The notes: generated by a model from the sequence alone, not told the origin. 64,000 nt of DNA from Roseiconus lacunae (GCF_008312935.1 NZ_VSZO01000012.1:124001-188000); one strand, 5' to 3'; shown: positions 1-8,381, numbered from the stretch's first letter. Numbers and translations are program-made.

Positions 1-462
1 GGTGAACGTCGGTTCGTAAAGCTCCGTCGGTGCGGTGATCGCGTCAACTTTGTTGTCGTCGTTAACCGGTCGAATGCCTTCCGCTTCGAAGTCCTTGAAG
101 ATGGCATACAAGTTCATGTATTCCTTGTACTGTCCCCAAGTCACTTCCGTCTTCGCGACCCACATCGGGTCCACCGTGACTTTGACCTGAGGCCCCTCGT
201 CTTCACTGCGGTCCTCTTCTCCTTCAGGGCTTCCCAGCAAAAACTCGCCCCCGGGAACCGGCACCATCTCGATCTCTTGATCGGTGCCAGGAATGCGGAA
301 TGTATACGGAACCATATAGCCTTCGTCGACTTTGACGAAAGGACCTTCGGCCGGTTTTTCGCTGGCGATTCCAGGAACAGTTTCGGCAAGACAGCGGGAA
401 GCCGCTGATGTAGCGACCAGGGCAACCGAAAGACAAAGTAAGCTCGAAAGCAACCGTTTCAC
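1..462 (-). CDS. Secreted FGE-sulfatase-fold protein (partial, N-terminal part)
   Basis: Only the first 154 codons are inside the window; the reading frame runs off the left edge. The start is a GTG at 462. The product begins with a Sec signal peptide (basic VKR, then a hydrophobic run, cleavage after a CLA motif near residue 26). From about residue 50 it has the opening motif of the formylglycine-generating-enzyme (FGE/SUMF1, PF03781) fold: MVPVPGGEFLLGSPEGEE, then a DEGP motif, then the segment VAKTEVTWGQYKEYM. In this family the fold either oxidises sulfatase Cys to formylglycine or serves other, often non-catalytic, roles. The part that would carry the active-site cysteines lies outside the window, so enzyme activity cannot be judged. 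A sulfatase is encoded at 41471-42931, but that does not link the two. Confidence 0.8.
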   Translation of the reverse strand, partial: MKRLLSSLLCLSVALVATSAASRCLAETVPGIASEKPAEGPFVKVDEGYMVPYTFRIPGTDQEIEMVPVPGGEFLLGSPEGEEDRSEDEGPQVKVTVDPMWVAKTEVTWGQYKEYMNLYAIFKDFEAEGIRPVNDDNKVDAITAPTELYEPTFT

Positions 463-995
463 AGTGTTAGCTGGGGTACGAGAAATTGAATCCGCAGCGA
501 CGGGTCGGCGGCGGGTTTTGTGACGATTTCAAATCGCAGTATAGATACGTCCGGCGATGTTTTCGATTGCCATTTTCACCGACAACACTCAGCACGGCAA
601 AATTGATGAGCAATCCAGAAGCGTAAACGGCACCGTCGCAGCCACCGTCATCGTCGGGTGACATTCCACCGTTGCGAAACGAAATTTAACACCCTTCGGC
701 GGAGCCCGGGCCCCCGGAAGTGAGCCGGTTTCGGCGAAACGCAAAACGTTCGTTTCGAGCAGAAATTCGGGGATCAGCCATTCGCCGACGGACACTCGCC
801 CCGGTTCATCTGCCACAACCTTGGCTGACACCGTCCGACAGACCCGCTACCAAATTCATGACACCCGCAAGTGCCTTGTTTCAGTTCAACCTCGGGATCA
901 ACCGAATGGCGTTAGCCACGGTTTCTTGAGCGATAACCAGTGCTAACGCCCGTCGAATGAAGACTCACACCCGTATTTTCAAATGGAACGACGCA
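463..995. other. Intergenic region, 533 bp
   Basis: This stretch lies between the start of the FGE-fold gene and the end of the protease gene, both on the minus strand. The short open frames in it show no recognisable protein. The only clear structure is the palindromic repeat at 906-960. The promoter of the FGE-fold gene presumably lies just above 462, but no convincing boxes were found. Confidence 0.5.
906..960. repeat. Palindromic dispersed repeat, copy 1 (REP-like)
   Basis: The arms GGCGTTAGC (908-916) and GCTAACGCC (942-950) are perfect inverted repeats. The flanking GGTT and AACC can extend the stem with small bulges. The first 18 bases, ATGGCGTTAGCCACGGTT, occur identically at 14341-14358, where a second hairpin of the same design sits in another intergenic gap. 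It could act as a structural or transcription-ending element; its function is unknown. Confidence 0.7.
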
Positions 996-2642
996 CTAGC
1001 GACGGTCGAGTTCGGGCGGGCGGCGGCCGAGCTTGACCTCAAAGTTCATCTCTTCGCCAGATCGCTGAACCAGCAGACGAATTCGCGTCCCTGCCATCGC
1101 GTTCCCGATCAATTGCATCAAGTGATCGACGTCGCGGATCGCTTGGCCGTCGACCCAGGTCACGACGTCGCCGGGCTGTAACCCCGCGACCGCGGCGCCG
1201 GACTGAACATCGGCGATTGCCGCGATCTGCGCCCCGCGAACCCGCAGATTCTCACCGGAGAGTTTCTCATCGGGGACCTCTGCCAAAGACACCCCTAGCC
1301 AGCCCCGCTCGATTTTTCCGTGCTCACGAAGCTGTAGATAGATTTTTTTGGCGACGGTGCTTGGAATCGCAAAACTTACCCCCTGGTAAGTGTCACCGAC
1401 GATCGCGGTGTTGACACCGATCATTGTGCCACGTGAATCGACTAGCGGACCACCGCTGTTACCAGGATTAACCGCAACGTCACTTTGCATGAAATCTTGA
1501 TAGCGATCTTTCGCCCGCACCACACGATGCTTTCCGCTAAGAATTCCGAACGTCACTGTTCGGTCGAGCCCAAACGGGCTACCGATGGCCCACACCGGCG
1601 AACCGACTCGAATACGTTCGCTATCGCCCCAGGGGATCGGCAACAAATCGTTTGCGTTAACTTTCAGCACCGCCAAGTCGGTCAATTCATCGGTCCCGAC
1701 GACGATCCCATCCAACCGGCGACCGTCGCTTAGCGTGACCAGGATTTCGTCGCTATCGGCGATCACATGACGGTTGGTCAGGATGTACCCGTCTTCGTCG
1801 ACGACGACTCCGCTGCCTTGATCAGAGATCAAAATCGCCGGTGCGCCGGTCATATTCTCGTGCACGATCTTGTGATGCGCCGCTCGGCGGATATCGATGT
1901 GCACGACACTCGGTCCGACCGCCGCGTTGACCATTTGGTAGGCCTGCGAAAGCGAATCGAGTGAGACATCTTTGAGGCCTTGGCTGGCGACTTCAAACTC
2001 GGCCCGAAGTTGACCACGATACTGGGCATAGCGGATTCGTTCGACAATTCCCGGAACGACAAACCAGGCCGCCGCGAGTACCGCCAAGACGGTCACGAGC
2101 ATTACCAAGCCTTGCTGGAATGCCGTCGCGGCTGAATTTCGATAGCGTTTTTGATTGATCTCAATCGCCACGTCACGACGCGAATCGACCAACGAATCCT
2201 CGATTTCGATCGGCGGCGGCCCTGTGTATTTTACGGGCGAACTTGCGGTCGATTGGACGAGCACCCGAATCGACGAGTCACGGAGTTGGCTCGACGACGA
2301 TTGCGATGATTCGCCGGAAGGTTGAGCGGCGGGCTCGTCCGGTGTTTTCTCGTCCGGCGTTTTTTTGGTGGGCTGATCGCCATGATCGCGATTCCCCTGA
2401 TCTGAATTCCCTTTGTTTACGGGGTTTTCTGCGTTTACAGGCTCCAGTTCGGTCAGCTCAAAGTGCGGGCCGTTGGGCGGAGTCACACCAGAGTCGAAAC
2501 GATGAAAAAACAAGCGTGGCTGGTCTACCGACTTGGAGGAAGCACGATCACCGGGGCCGGATTTCGCCGGATGCGGGTGCTCGCTATGGTCCGCCCCCCG
2601 CTCTGGCTGGTGCGGCTTCTGTCCATCAGACGGTTTTTCCAT
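996..2642 (-). CDS. HtrA/DegP-like membrane-anchored serine protease with PDZ domain
   Basis: A trypsin-like S1C protease of 548 aa if it starts at the ATG at 2642; a GTG at 2684 would add 14 residues. Residues 1-175 are a hydrophilic, low-complexity cytoplasmic segment rich in Pro, Asp and Ser. One transmembrane helix follows at about 178-200, so the catalytic part is periplasmic. The triad is intact: His292 in TNRHVIAD, Asp322 in LTDLAVLKV, Ser396 in NPGNSGGPLVD. One PDZ domain covers about 449-538 (GWLGVSL start, AGLQPGDVVTWVDG). Family members degrade or refold damaged envelope proteins. The long N-terminal cytoplasmic tail is unusual compared with E. coli DegS or DegP and could take a cytoplasmic signal or partner; that is inference. 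No operon partner is evident. Confidence 0.93.
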   Translation of the reverse strand: MEKPSDGQKPHQPERGADHSEHPHPAKSGPGDRASSKSVDQPRLFFHRFDSGVTPPNGPHFELTELEPVNAENPVNKGNSDQGNRDHGDQPTKKTPDEKTPDEPAAQPSGESSQSSSSQLRDSSIRVLVQSTASSPVKYTGPPPIEIEDSLVDSRRDVAIEINQKRYRNSAATAFQQGLVMLVTVLAVLAAAWFVVPGIVERIRYAQYRGQLRAEFEVASQGLKDVSLDSLSQAYQMVNAAVGPSVVHIDIRRAAHHKIVHENMTGAPAILISDQGSGVVVDEDGYILTNRHVIADSDEILVTLSDGRRLDGIVVGTDELTDLAVLKVNANDLLPIPWGDSERIRVGSPVWAIGSPFGLDRTVTFGILSGKHRVVRAKDRYQDFMQSDVAVNPGNSGGPLVDSRGTMIGVNTAIVGDTYQGVSFAIPSTVAKKIYLQLREHGKIERGWLGVSLAEVPDEKLSGENLRVRGAQIAAIADVQSGAAVAGLQPGDVVTWVDGQAIRDVDHLMQLIGNAMAGTRIRLLVQRSGEEMNFEVKLGRRPPELDRR

Positions 2643-3012
2643 CGGTGGCAGTCTCTTCTCCGGCAGAAATCGAAATAGCGTCACAAAACAACCATTCTAG
2701 CGCGATACGATCCGTGTTCGGCAAGTTTTTTTTGGGCAAACGGCCTCAATTCTCGTCAACGTCCCCTCAAAACCGGACCGAGCGTCTCGCTTTGCTGGCC
2801 AGAATCGTCGACAATCCGGGAACTTTGTCGGTGAGCCTTCGGGTTCATTGACGATCTTGGTTCTTTCGGCGTCGCTTCGGCGGTCCATGCCCGGCTACGG
2901 TCCTCCGGCTTGGACAGTCGGTTGCAGGCAGATTTCTGAAGGGTGGCAATCCCGCCCCGCCGAGCCCACCTTGTTATCTTCGTGATTCGCAATTTTTGAT
3001 TGGCAACCCCCC
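2643..3012. other. Divergent intergenic region, 370 bp
   Basis: This region lies between the divergently transcribed protease and uronate-isomerase-like genes and must hold both promoters. No strong -35/-10 pair, operator-like palindrome or RNA gene was recognised. The frames covering it on both strands look like non-coding shadows. Confidence 0.4.
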
Positions 3013-4722
3013 ATGGCAGCTTCTCCGACACGCGATCTTTCGTCGGCACGCGACACCATCTATCAAGCCATTTCCGCAATTCGCTTGATCGATCCACACA
3101 CGCACATCAATCCGCACTCGGCGGGATCGACCACCCTGGCTGACATCCTGGGCTATCACTATTACACCGAATTGGTTCACTCGGCCGGAATGCCACGGCT
3201 GGAAATTGAAGAACCCGGCATCGAACCGCGAGAATTGGTTCGTCGAATGGTCCACGGGTTGGGCAATATCACGAACACCGCCAACTATCACTGGCTGATT
3301 CAAATCTGTCGTGAGTTTTTCGATTTCACCGACGACGCGATCACCCTCGACAACTGGGAAGACCTATTCGATCGCTCGGAGCAGAAAATGGCGTCGCCGG
3401 ATTGGGCACAAACCGTGCTCGATCAAAGCAACGTCGAAGCGGTCTTTTTGACCAACGACTTTGATGATGACTTGGCCGGTTTTGACACCAACACCTACAT
3501 CCCTTGTCTACGCACCGATGACTTGGTCTTTCATCTGGCCAAGCAGGAAGTGCAAGACCGGTTGGAAGCTTGCAGCGGCATCGCCAACGACGGGTCACTG
3601 AAAAGCCTGCACGCGGCATTGCGCCAACGATTTGTTCATTTCGTCTCCAAAGGCGCCCGCGCGTGCGCGATTTCGATTCCACCTAGTTTCCAGCCGACAC
3701 CGGTGAGCGACGGTCGCGCCCAGAACGCTTATGACTCGGTCCTCACCAATGGCACGGATGCGAATCCCGAGGACATCGCCGCGCTGTCACGCAAAGTTTT
3801 CTGGACCCTGGCCGAACTGTGCGACGAATTCGGACTGCCGTTTGATTTGATGATCGGTGTGAACCGAGGCGTCTATCCCGGCGGCGTCTACCAAGGCCAG
3901 GACCTTTACGATAGCCGCGTCTCGCTGATCCAGTACCGTGAACTGTTCAACGCTTTTCCACGCGTCAAATTCCCAATCTCGGTTTTGGCTAGCGTCACCA
4001 ATCAGGAACTTGTCAGCTACAGCTGGATCTTCCCGAACGTGCTGACCAACGGACACTGGTGGTACAGCAACACGCCGTCGTTCATCCACCGCGACGCCGC
4101 TGCCCGCCTGGAAGCGGTGCCGCGCAACAAGCAAATCGGTTATTACAGCGACGCGTACAAACTAGAATTTGTATTGCCGAAGTTCGACATGTATCGCCGA
4201 ATTTTGGCGCGTGTTTTGGCTGACGAATTCGTTGGCGAAAATGGCTGGAGCGAAGAAAAGGCGATCGAGCTTGGCCGCCAGGTACTTCGCGGAAATGTCG
4301 ACGAAATCTTCCGCGCCCCGCAAGCGATCGACGAATCGGCACCGCTGGACGAATTCGGCAACCCGGCGGTCATCGCCGGACGCACCTCGGACGGCACCAA
4401 CGAAGATCTCGATCCGGTCCCGTCAGACGCCGAGATCGACAGTTCCGGCGTTAGCGATGTCACGCTCTCGGAAACGACGGGCGACGACCACGCGACCGAC
4501 CTCGACCATGAAATCGACGCGGTCCCGCTGAACGTCGGTGACTTGCTCGGTGACAAAAACCCTTCCGGCCCTGACGCCCCGGGATCGCAAATCCACCCGA
4601 TCGCCGGCGACGGAGAGTTCACACCGGACGGAAAATCGATGCGTCTACGGCCCGATCCGATGACCGGTGAACTGCATTTTCCCGTCGACGAAGACGAGAA
4701 AAAATCGAAAGGCGAAGGCTGA
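3013..4722 (+). CDS. Uronate isomerase (UxaC)-like amidohydrolase with acidic C-terminal tail
   Basis: Residues 1 to about 435 match the glucuronate/uronate isomerase branch of the amidohydrolase superfamily (PF02614). They include the metal-binding DPHTHI motif (His29, His31), the ANYHWLI helix, GHWWYSN near residue 346 and GYYSDAYKLEF near residue 378, followed by the Y-R-R-I-L helix typical of UxaC. These enzymes interconvert D-glucuronate and D-fructuronate, or the galacturonate pair, in uronic acid breakdown. UxaC is usually about 470 residues. This protein has 569, because of a roughly 130-residue tail rich in Asp, Glu, Pro and Gly with no recognised domain. No uxaB, uxuA or kdgK neighbours are present, so substrate and pathway are uncertain. 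ATG start; no strong ribosome binding site is visible. Confidence 0.75.
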   Translation: MAASPTRDLSSARDTIYQAISAIRLIDPHTHINPHSAGSTTLADILGYHYYTELVHSAGMPRLEIEEPGIEPRELVRRMVHGLGNITNTANYHWLIQICREFFDFTDDAITLDNWEDLFDRSEQKMASPDWAQTVLDQSNVEAVFLTNDFDDDLAGFDTNTYIPCLRTDDLVFHLAKQEVQDRLEACSGIANDGSLKSLHAALRQRFVHFVSKGARACAISIPPSFQPTPVSDGRAQNAYDSVLTNGTDANPEDIAALSRKVFWTLAELCDEFGLPFDLMIGVNRGVYPGGVYQGQDLYDSRVSLIQYRELFNAFPRVKFPISVLASVTNQELVSYSWIFPNVLTNGHWWYSNTPSFIHRDAAARLEAVPRNKQIGYYSDAYKLEFVLPKFDMYRRILARVLADEFVGENGWSEEKAIELGRQVLRGNVDEIFRAPQAIDESAPLDEFGNPAVIAGRTSDGTNEDLDPVPSDAEIDSSGVSDVTLSETTGDDHATDLDHEIDAVPLNVGDLLGDKNPSGPDAPGSQIHPIAGDGEFTPDGKSMRLRPDPMTGELHFPVDEDEKKSKGEG

Positions 4723-4839
4723 TCATACGGGCTACCGTTTGACCTGCGGCCACGCTCGGTGAGAGCGTGGCCATTGGCGGGAATCACGTCCTTCTTTCCG
4801 GGACCAGACTGCTCAACCGAAGACGAGATCAACGGCACA

Positions 4840-6435
4840 CTACGCGGCGCCGCCGGCGATTCGGTTGATCGCGTTCAACATCGCCAGGATCGTGCTTTCG
4901 ACGCTGTCGGTACTTACGCCGACACCGCGATACAGCTTGCCTTTGTGCTCGACTTCCAAGTTCACTTCGCCGATTGCGTCACGCCCCAGCGTTGCACTAC
5001 GCACTCGGAACTCTTTGCAAATCAGATCAATCCCAGTGATCTGCTCGACAGCCCAGAACGCGGCGTCGATCGGCCCATCGCCCTCGGCAACCTCGGCCGA
5101 TTTTTCTTCATTGCCATCGGACAGCGTCAACTTCACCCGAGGCGTTTGCCCGGTCTTGCTGGTCACTTCATAGTTCACCAAGGACCAAGCTTGACCTTCG
5201 CTCTTGCCACTGATTTCCTGCTGAACGAGCGCCATGATGTCGCCGTCATAGATCTCTTTTTTCTTGTCGGCCAAGACCTTGAACTGTTCAAAGACGCGTT
5301 GCAGCTCTTCGCCTTCCAAATGAAACCCCAACGTCTTGGCGCGGTCGGCCAAGGCGGCTCGGCCGCTGTGCTTGCCGAGGACCAAATCGGTTTTCACAAA
5401 GCCGACTTCTTCGGGCGACATGATTTCGTAAGTGCTACGTTCCTTCAACATGCCGTCTTGATGGATTCCCGATTCATGCGCGAACGCATTTCGACCGACG
5501 ATGGCCTTGTTGCGTTGCACATTAATACCGGTGACTTTGCTGACCAATCGACTGACAGGAACCAAACGCTTGGAATCGATCCGAGTGGTCGTTTGATAGA
5601 AATCGCTGCGCGTCTTCATCGCCATCACGACTTCTTCCAACGCGGCATTGCCGGCACGCTCGCCGATCCCATTGATCGTGCATTCGATCTGCCCCGCCCC
5701 GGCGGCGACGGCGGCCAAGCTATTAGCGACCGCCATTCCCAAGTCGTCGTGGCAGTGCGTGCTGAGGACTGCTTTGTCGATGTTGGGTACACGGTTGCGG
5801 AGCATCTGAAAGATCTTGAACACCTCTTCCGGCGTGATGTAACCGACGGTGTCAGGAACATTGATCGTCGTCGCGCCGGCATCGATCGCCGCCTCGACAA
5901 CTCGACACAAAAAGTCGTGCTCGGTACGACAAGCGTCCTCGGGCGAAAACTCGATGTCCTCGCAACGGCTGCGGGCAAGCTTGACGCCTTCGACCGCGCG
6001 GCGAACGATTTCGTCCGGCGTCATCCGCAACTTGAATTCGCGATGAATCGCACTAGTCGCCAAGAAAACGTGGATCCGCCCTTGCTGGGCCGGGGCGATC
6101 GCGTCGGCGGCACGCAAGATGTCTTTCTCGCTACAACGGGCGAGCCCACAGATCGTCGATTTGTCGATCGATTCTGCGATTTGCCGAACCGATTCGAAAT
6201 CTCCCGGCGAAGCGATCGGGAACCCCGCTTCGATGATGTCGACCCCGAGATCGGCCAGGTGATGGGCCACTTCCAATTTCTCGCTCAGGTTCATACTGGC
6301 GCCCGGTGATTGCTCGCCATCGCGAAGCGTCGTGTCGAAAATTCGAATGTGACGCTTTTCGGTGGCGGTTTCGGCGGCACCGGCCGCATCGCCACCGGCG
6401 GGCTGGTCTGTCGCTGGGGAACTGGAAGAACTCAT
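4840..6435 (-). CDS. leuA: 2-isopropylmalate synthase
   Basis: A complete LeuA of 531 aa that condenses acetyl-CoA with 2-oxoisovalerate, the committed step of leucine synthesis. The N-terminal 25 residues are a Ser/Ala-rich extension. The HMGL-like TIM barrel follows, with TTLRDGEQSPG (Arg38, Asp39), STHCHDDLGMAVANS near 226-240 (metal ligands HxH), the GIGERAGNAALEE motif and GRNAFAHESGIHQDG. The C-terminal 130 residues are the LeuA regulatory dimer domain, the site of leucine feedback inhibition in the family. A plausible ribosome binding site AGGAA lies 8 nt before the ATG. Upstream on the same strand are a promoter (6664-6693), a leucine-rich leader peptide (6556-6657) and an intrinsic terminator (6493-6530), so expression is very likely controlled by attenuation. 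No other leu gene is in the window. Confidence 0.97.
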   Translation of the reverse strand: MSSSSSPATDQPAGGDAAGAAETATEKRHIRIFDTTLRDGEQSPGASMNLSEKLEVAHHLADLGVDIIEAGFPIASPGDFESVRQIAESIDKSTICGLARCSEKDILRAADAIAPAQQGRIHVFLATSAIHREFKLRMTPDEIVRRAVEGVKLARSRCEDIEFSPEDACRTEHDFLCRVVEAAIDAGATTINVPDTVGYITPEEVFKIFQMLRNRVPNIDKAVLSTHCHDDLGMAVANSLAAVAAGAGQIECTINGIGERAGNAALEEVVMAMKTRSDFYQTTTRIDSKRLVPVSRLVSKVTGINVQRNKAIVGRNAFAHESGIHQDGMLKERSTYEIMSPEEVGFVKTDLVLGKHSGRAALADRAKTLGFHLEGEELQRVFEQFKVLADKKKEIYDGDIMALVQQEISGKSEGQAWSLVNYEVTSKTGQTPRVKLTLSDGNEEKSAEVAEGDGPIDAAFWAVEQITGIDLICKEFRVRSATLGRDAIGEVNLEVEHKGKLYRGVGVSTDSVESTILAMLNAINRIAGGAA

Positions 6436-6492
6436 CGAATCATTTCCTGTGCATTAACGTAAGTGTGTGGTGGAATCAGTCTGGTCGAGAAC

Positions 6493-6530
6493 AAAAAAAG
6501 CCCGAGTCCTGTTGCCGGGACTCGGGCTTT
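6493..6530 (-). terminator. Intrinsic terminator in the leuA leader (attenuator)
   Basis: On the minus strand a perfect 13-bp stem (6518-6530 with 6497-6509) encloses an 8-nt loop and ends in a run of seven T (6493-6499). Its position, 26 nt after the leader-peptide stop codon and 58 nt before the leuA start, is the layout of an attenuator, not of a gene-end terminator. A competing pairing is possible between GGGTTTGC inside the leader ORF (6577-6584) and GCAAAAGCCC (6524-6533), which covers part of the terminator's first arm. This is a tentative antiterminator. Confidence 0.88.
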
Positions 6531-6555
6531 TGCTGTGTTTTGTTAGCTGGCGTTC

Positions 6556-6657
6556 TTAACGCTTCACTGGAACAGTGCAAACCCTCATCTCCGGCTCACG
6601 AATTAGTAGCGCGAGCGATAGGAGTAGTAGCAGGGGTAGCAAGTTGATCAGTGTCAT
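6556..6657 (-). CDS. leu leader peptide (33 aa, leucine-rich)
   Basis: A 33-codon ORF between a promoter and the leuA attenuator. Residues 1-18 read MTLINLLPLLLLLSLALL, with 11 leucines; the other 15 residues contain none. Leucine codons in order are CTG, TTG, CTA, CTG, CTA, CTA, CTC, CTA, CTC, CTA, CTA. Six are CTA, which appears scarce in the neighbouring genes, where CTG, TTG and CTC dominate by eye. The expected role is that ribosomes stall on these codons when leucyl-tRNA is low, letting an antiterminator form so that leuA is transcribed. No Shine-Dalgarno sequence precedes the ATG. The upstream -10 box ends 6 nt before it, so transcription probably starts at or next to the ATG and the mRNA would be leaderless. 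The alternative is a chance leucine-rich ORF, which the terminator placement makes unlikely. Confidence 0.82.
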   Translation of the reverse strand: MTLINLLPLLLLLSLALLIREPEMRVCTVPVKR

Positions 6658-6663
6658 AGCAGT

Positions 6664-6693
6664 AGAATAGGTCGCGGGGGCCAATGAAGTCAA
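6664..6693 (-). promoter_or_regulatory. Probable sigma70-type promoter of the leuA leader transcript
   Basis: On the minus strand TTGACT (6688-6693) is followed after 18 nt by TATTCT (6664-6669). A second, overlapping TTGACT lies 5 nt further upstream. The predicted start falls at about 6657, on the ATG of the leader peptide. The boxes match the consensus at 5 of 6 and 4 of 6 positions. Confidence 0.6.
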
Positions 6694-6780
6694 GTCAAAG
6701 TTGGTGACCACGGCGGATCCCCAAGGCTAATCTCGGTTATCGACGCGCCAAACTTGAGCGATCAATGCGACCGTTCGCTG

Positions 6781-7539
6781 CTAAGTCACGCCCTGGACCG
6801 CGCCGGTTCGCGCGTTTGTTGCCATTTCTCCGCCCCTCGGCGCGCTGCGCTGGGCGTTGCGGATCTCTTCTCGCAATTCAAGATCCGTCATCATCAAATC
6901 CTGCTCATGCTGCCACCACGCAATCGCGTAGTCGACGCAAGCAAAAAACAGTACCGTCGCTCCCACCCACACCGCACAGTCGATCAGCAGAGTGAAAACC
7001 TGGGCGCCGGCGGCGGCCGGAGTCAGCGCCCCCAAACAAGCGATCAACGGCAGAGACGAACGCACATACAACGTCGCGACACAGACGATCGCGATCAGTT
7101 TCATCACGCTCACCGAAAACCGTAGCAATGCCTGAGGCCCCAGAATCGCCTTGCCACGCCGTAATGGCGACAGCCGATTCCAAGACGGAACCAGTCGCCG
7201 AAACGCGACCCGCCCTCCCGATTGCATCAGCCCGCTGGCCAGGCCGATCAACATTAGCCCGATCATCAATGGCAACAACACCAACCCGGCGGCGAAAATC
7301 AAACGAATGATCCTGGTGATCACTTCGCCCGAATCGATCGACAACCCGGTGGACTGACCAACCGACTCCTCAATTGTCAGCATCAAGAAGCGGACGATCC
7401 TCGGCCCCGACCAAGAGAGCATGCCGATTGCCGCTAGCAACGTCGCCGCGGACACCAACTCTTGGCTTCTCGGTCCCCTGCCCTGCTCTTTCGCTTCCTG
7501 CCGTTTCTTCGGCGTCGGAGGATGAATCTTCTCGCTCAC
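6781..7539 (-). CDS. flhB: Flagellar export gate protein FlhB, truncated (no autocleavage domain)
   Basis: A 252-aa protein that starts like FlhB (MSEKIHPPTPKKRQEAKEQG, the conserved cytoplasmic N-terminus) and carries the four membrane helices. Near residue 160 and beyond it has the family segments VKLIAIVCVATLYV and DYAIAWWQHEQDLMMTDLELREE. Typical FlhB is about 350-380 aa. The C-terminal cytoplasmic domain with the self-cleaving NPTH motif, which switches export from rod/hook to filament subunits, is absent. The stop at 6781 is followed only by 120 bp containing the leuA leader promoter, so the missing part is not merely shifted into another frame nearby. The gene overlaps fliR by 4 bp (ATGA), showing translational coupling. 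Either a separate gene supplies the C-domain or this lineage manages without it. Confidence 0.9.
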   Translation of the reverse strand: MSEKIHPPTPKKRQEAKEQGRGPRSQELVSAATLLAAIGMLSWSGPRIVRFLMLTIEESVGQSTGLSIDSGEVITRIIRLIFAAGLVLLPLMIGLMLIGLASGLMQSGGRVAFRRLVPSWNRLSPLRRGKAILGPQALLRFSVSVMKLIAIVCVATLYVRSSLPLIACLGALTPAAAGAQVFTLLIDCAVWVGATVLFFACVDYAIAWWQHEQDLMMTDLELREEIRNAQRSAPRGGEMATNARTGAVQGVT

Positions 7540-8381
7540 GGCCTGATCGATACCTTTAACTGATGAATCGAATTGGTCAGCTCGGCTTCAAAAATTAACC
7601 CCGCCGATCCGATCGTCAGTCCCATCACAATCATCGCGGCCAAGATGTTTAAGTTGATTCCGACCGCCATCACATTCAGCCCCGGGACGGCGCGACTGAT
7701 CAACGCCACCAGCACATTGGAAAGCAAGACGCAAGCAAGCAACGGCGCGGCGACTCGGACCCCGGATCGAAAACCGATCGTCAATTGATCGACGATCACT
7801 TGCAACATGCCTTCCGAGTCGGCCATCGACATCGGCGGAACCTGTTGAAAACTTTCCAGCAATGCGTTGATCAATAATCGATGCCCACCGAATCCCAGGA
7901 AAACACAGGTCGTCATAAATCCGATCATCTTGGCGAACTGTGGAACACTCGTCCCGGTCGCAGGATCGGCCACAGCTGCCAACTGCATCCCGGTGCTACT
8001 GGACGCCAGCTCGCCCGCCAGCTGAACGCCGCTGATCAATAGCTGCGCAATGCTTCCGATAACGACCCCTAAGATGAACTCACGGCTACCGGCGACGATT
8101 AACACGGCCGCTTGATCAATGAGCTCCCGTTGCGATGCCGTCTGGAGCACCGGCCACTCATCCGGCTTGATCGATCGCATCACCGACGGTGCCAACACCA
8201 CCGTCATCAAGATCACCAAGGCGACTCGAAATCGAATCGGAACCCCAAGCGAAAATCCTGGCATCGCAAACACCAATCCCCCCAGCCGGAACGCCACCAT
8301 CGCGACGACGACCGCAAACGTTGGCAAAACGTCGGCCACGAACAAGCCGGTTGGGATCTGCGGGAACCAATGCTCGAACAT
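7536..8381 (-). CDS. fliR: Flagellar export gate protein FliR
   Basis: A 281-aa integral membrane protein with about six hydrophobic helices and the FliR landmarks FRLGGLVFAMPGFS near residue 31, an early RFRVALVILMTVVLAP segment, and AGELASSSTGMQLA in the middle. FliR joins FliP and FliQ to form the core of the type III export gate in the flagellar basal body membrane. Its stop overlaps the flhB start by 4 bp. A 75-bp gap separates it from fliQ. No clear ribosome binding site precedes its ATG. Length is slightly above the usual 255-265 aa. Confidence 0.93.
   Translation of the reverse strand: MFEHWFPQIPTGLFVADVLPTFAVVVAMVAFRLGGLVFAMPGFSLGVPIRFRVALVILMTVVLAPSVMRSIKPDEWPVLQTASQRELIDQAAVLIVAGSREFILGVVIGSIAQLLISGVQLAGELASSSTGMQLAAVADPATGTSVPQFAKMIGFMTTCVFLGFGGHRLLINALLESFQQVPPMSMADSEGMLQVIVDQLTIGFRSGVRVAAPLLACVLLSNVLVALISRAVPGLNVMAVGINLNILAAMIVMGLTIGSAGLIFEAELTNSIHQLKVSIRP

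Noticed and set aside
2243-2851. Plus-strand frame of 202 codons over the start of the protease gene
   Set aside because: It overlaps the N-terminal low-complexity region of the protease in antisense; no family features.
4759-6309. A 516-codon plus-strand open frame
   Set aside because: It lies fully antisense to leuA, whose sequence is unambiguous. The frame is open only because of the codon bias of the real gene; its translation matches no family.
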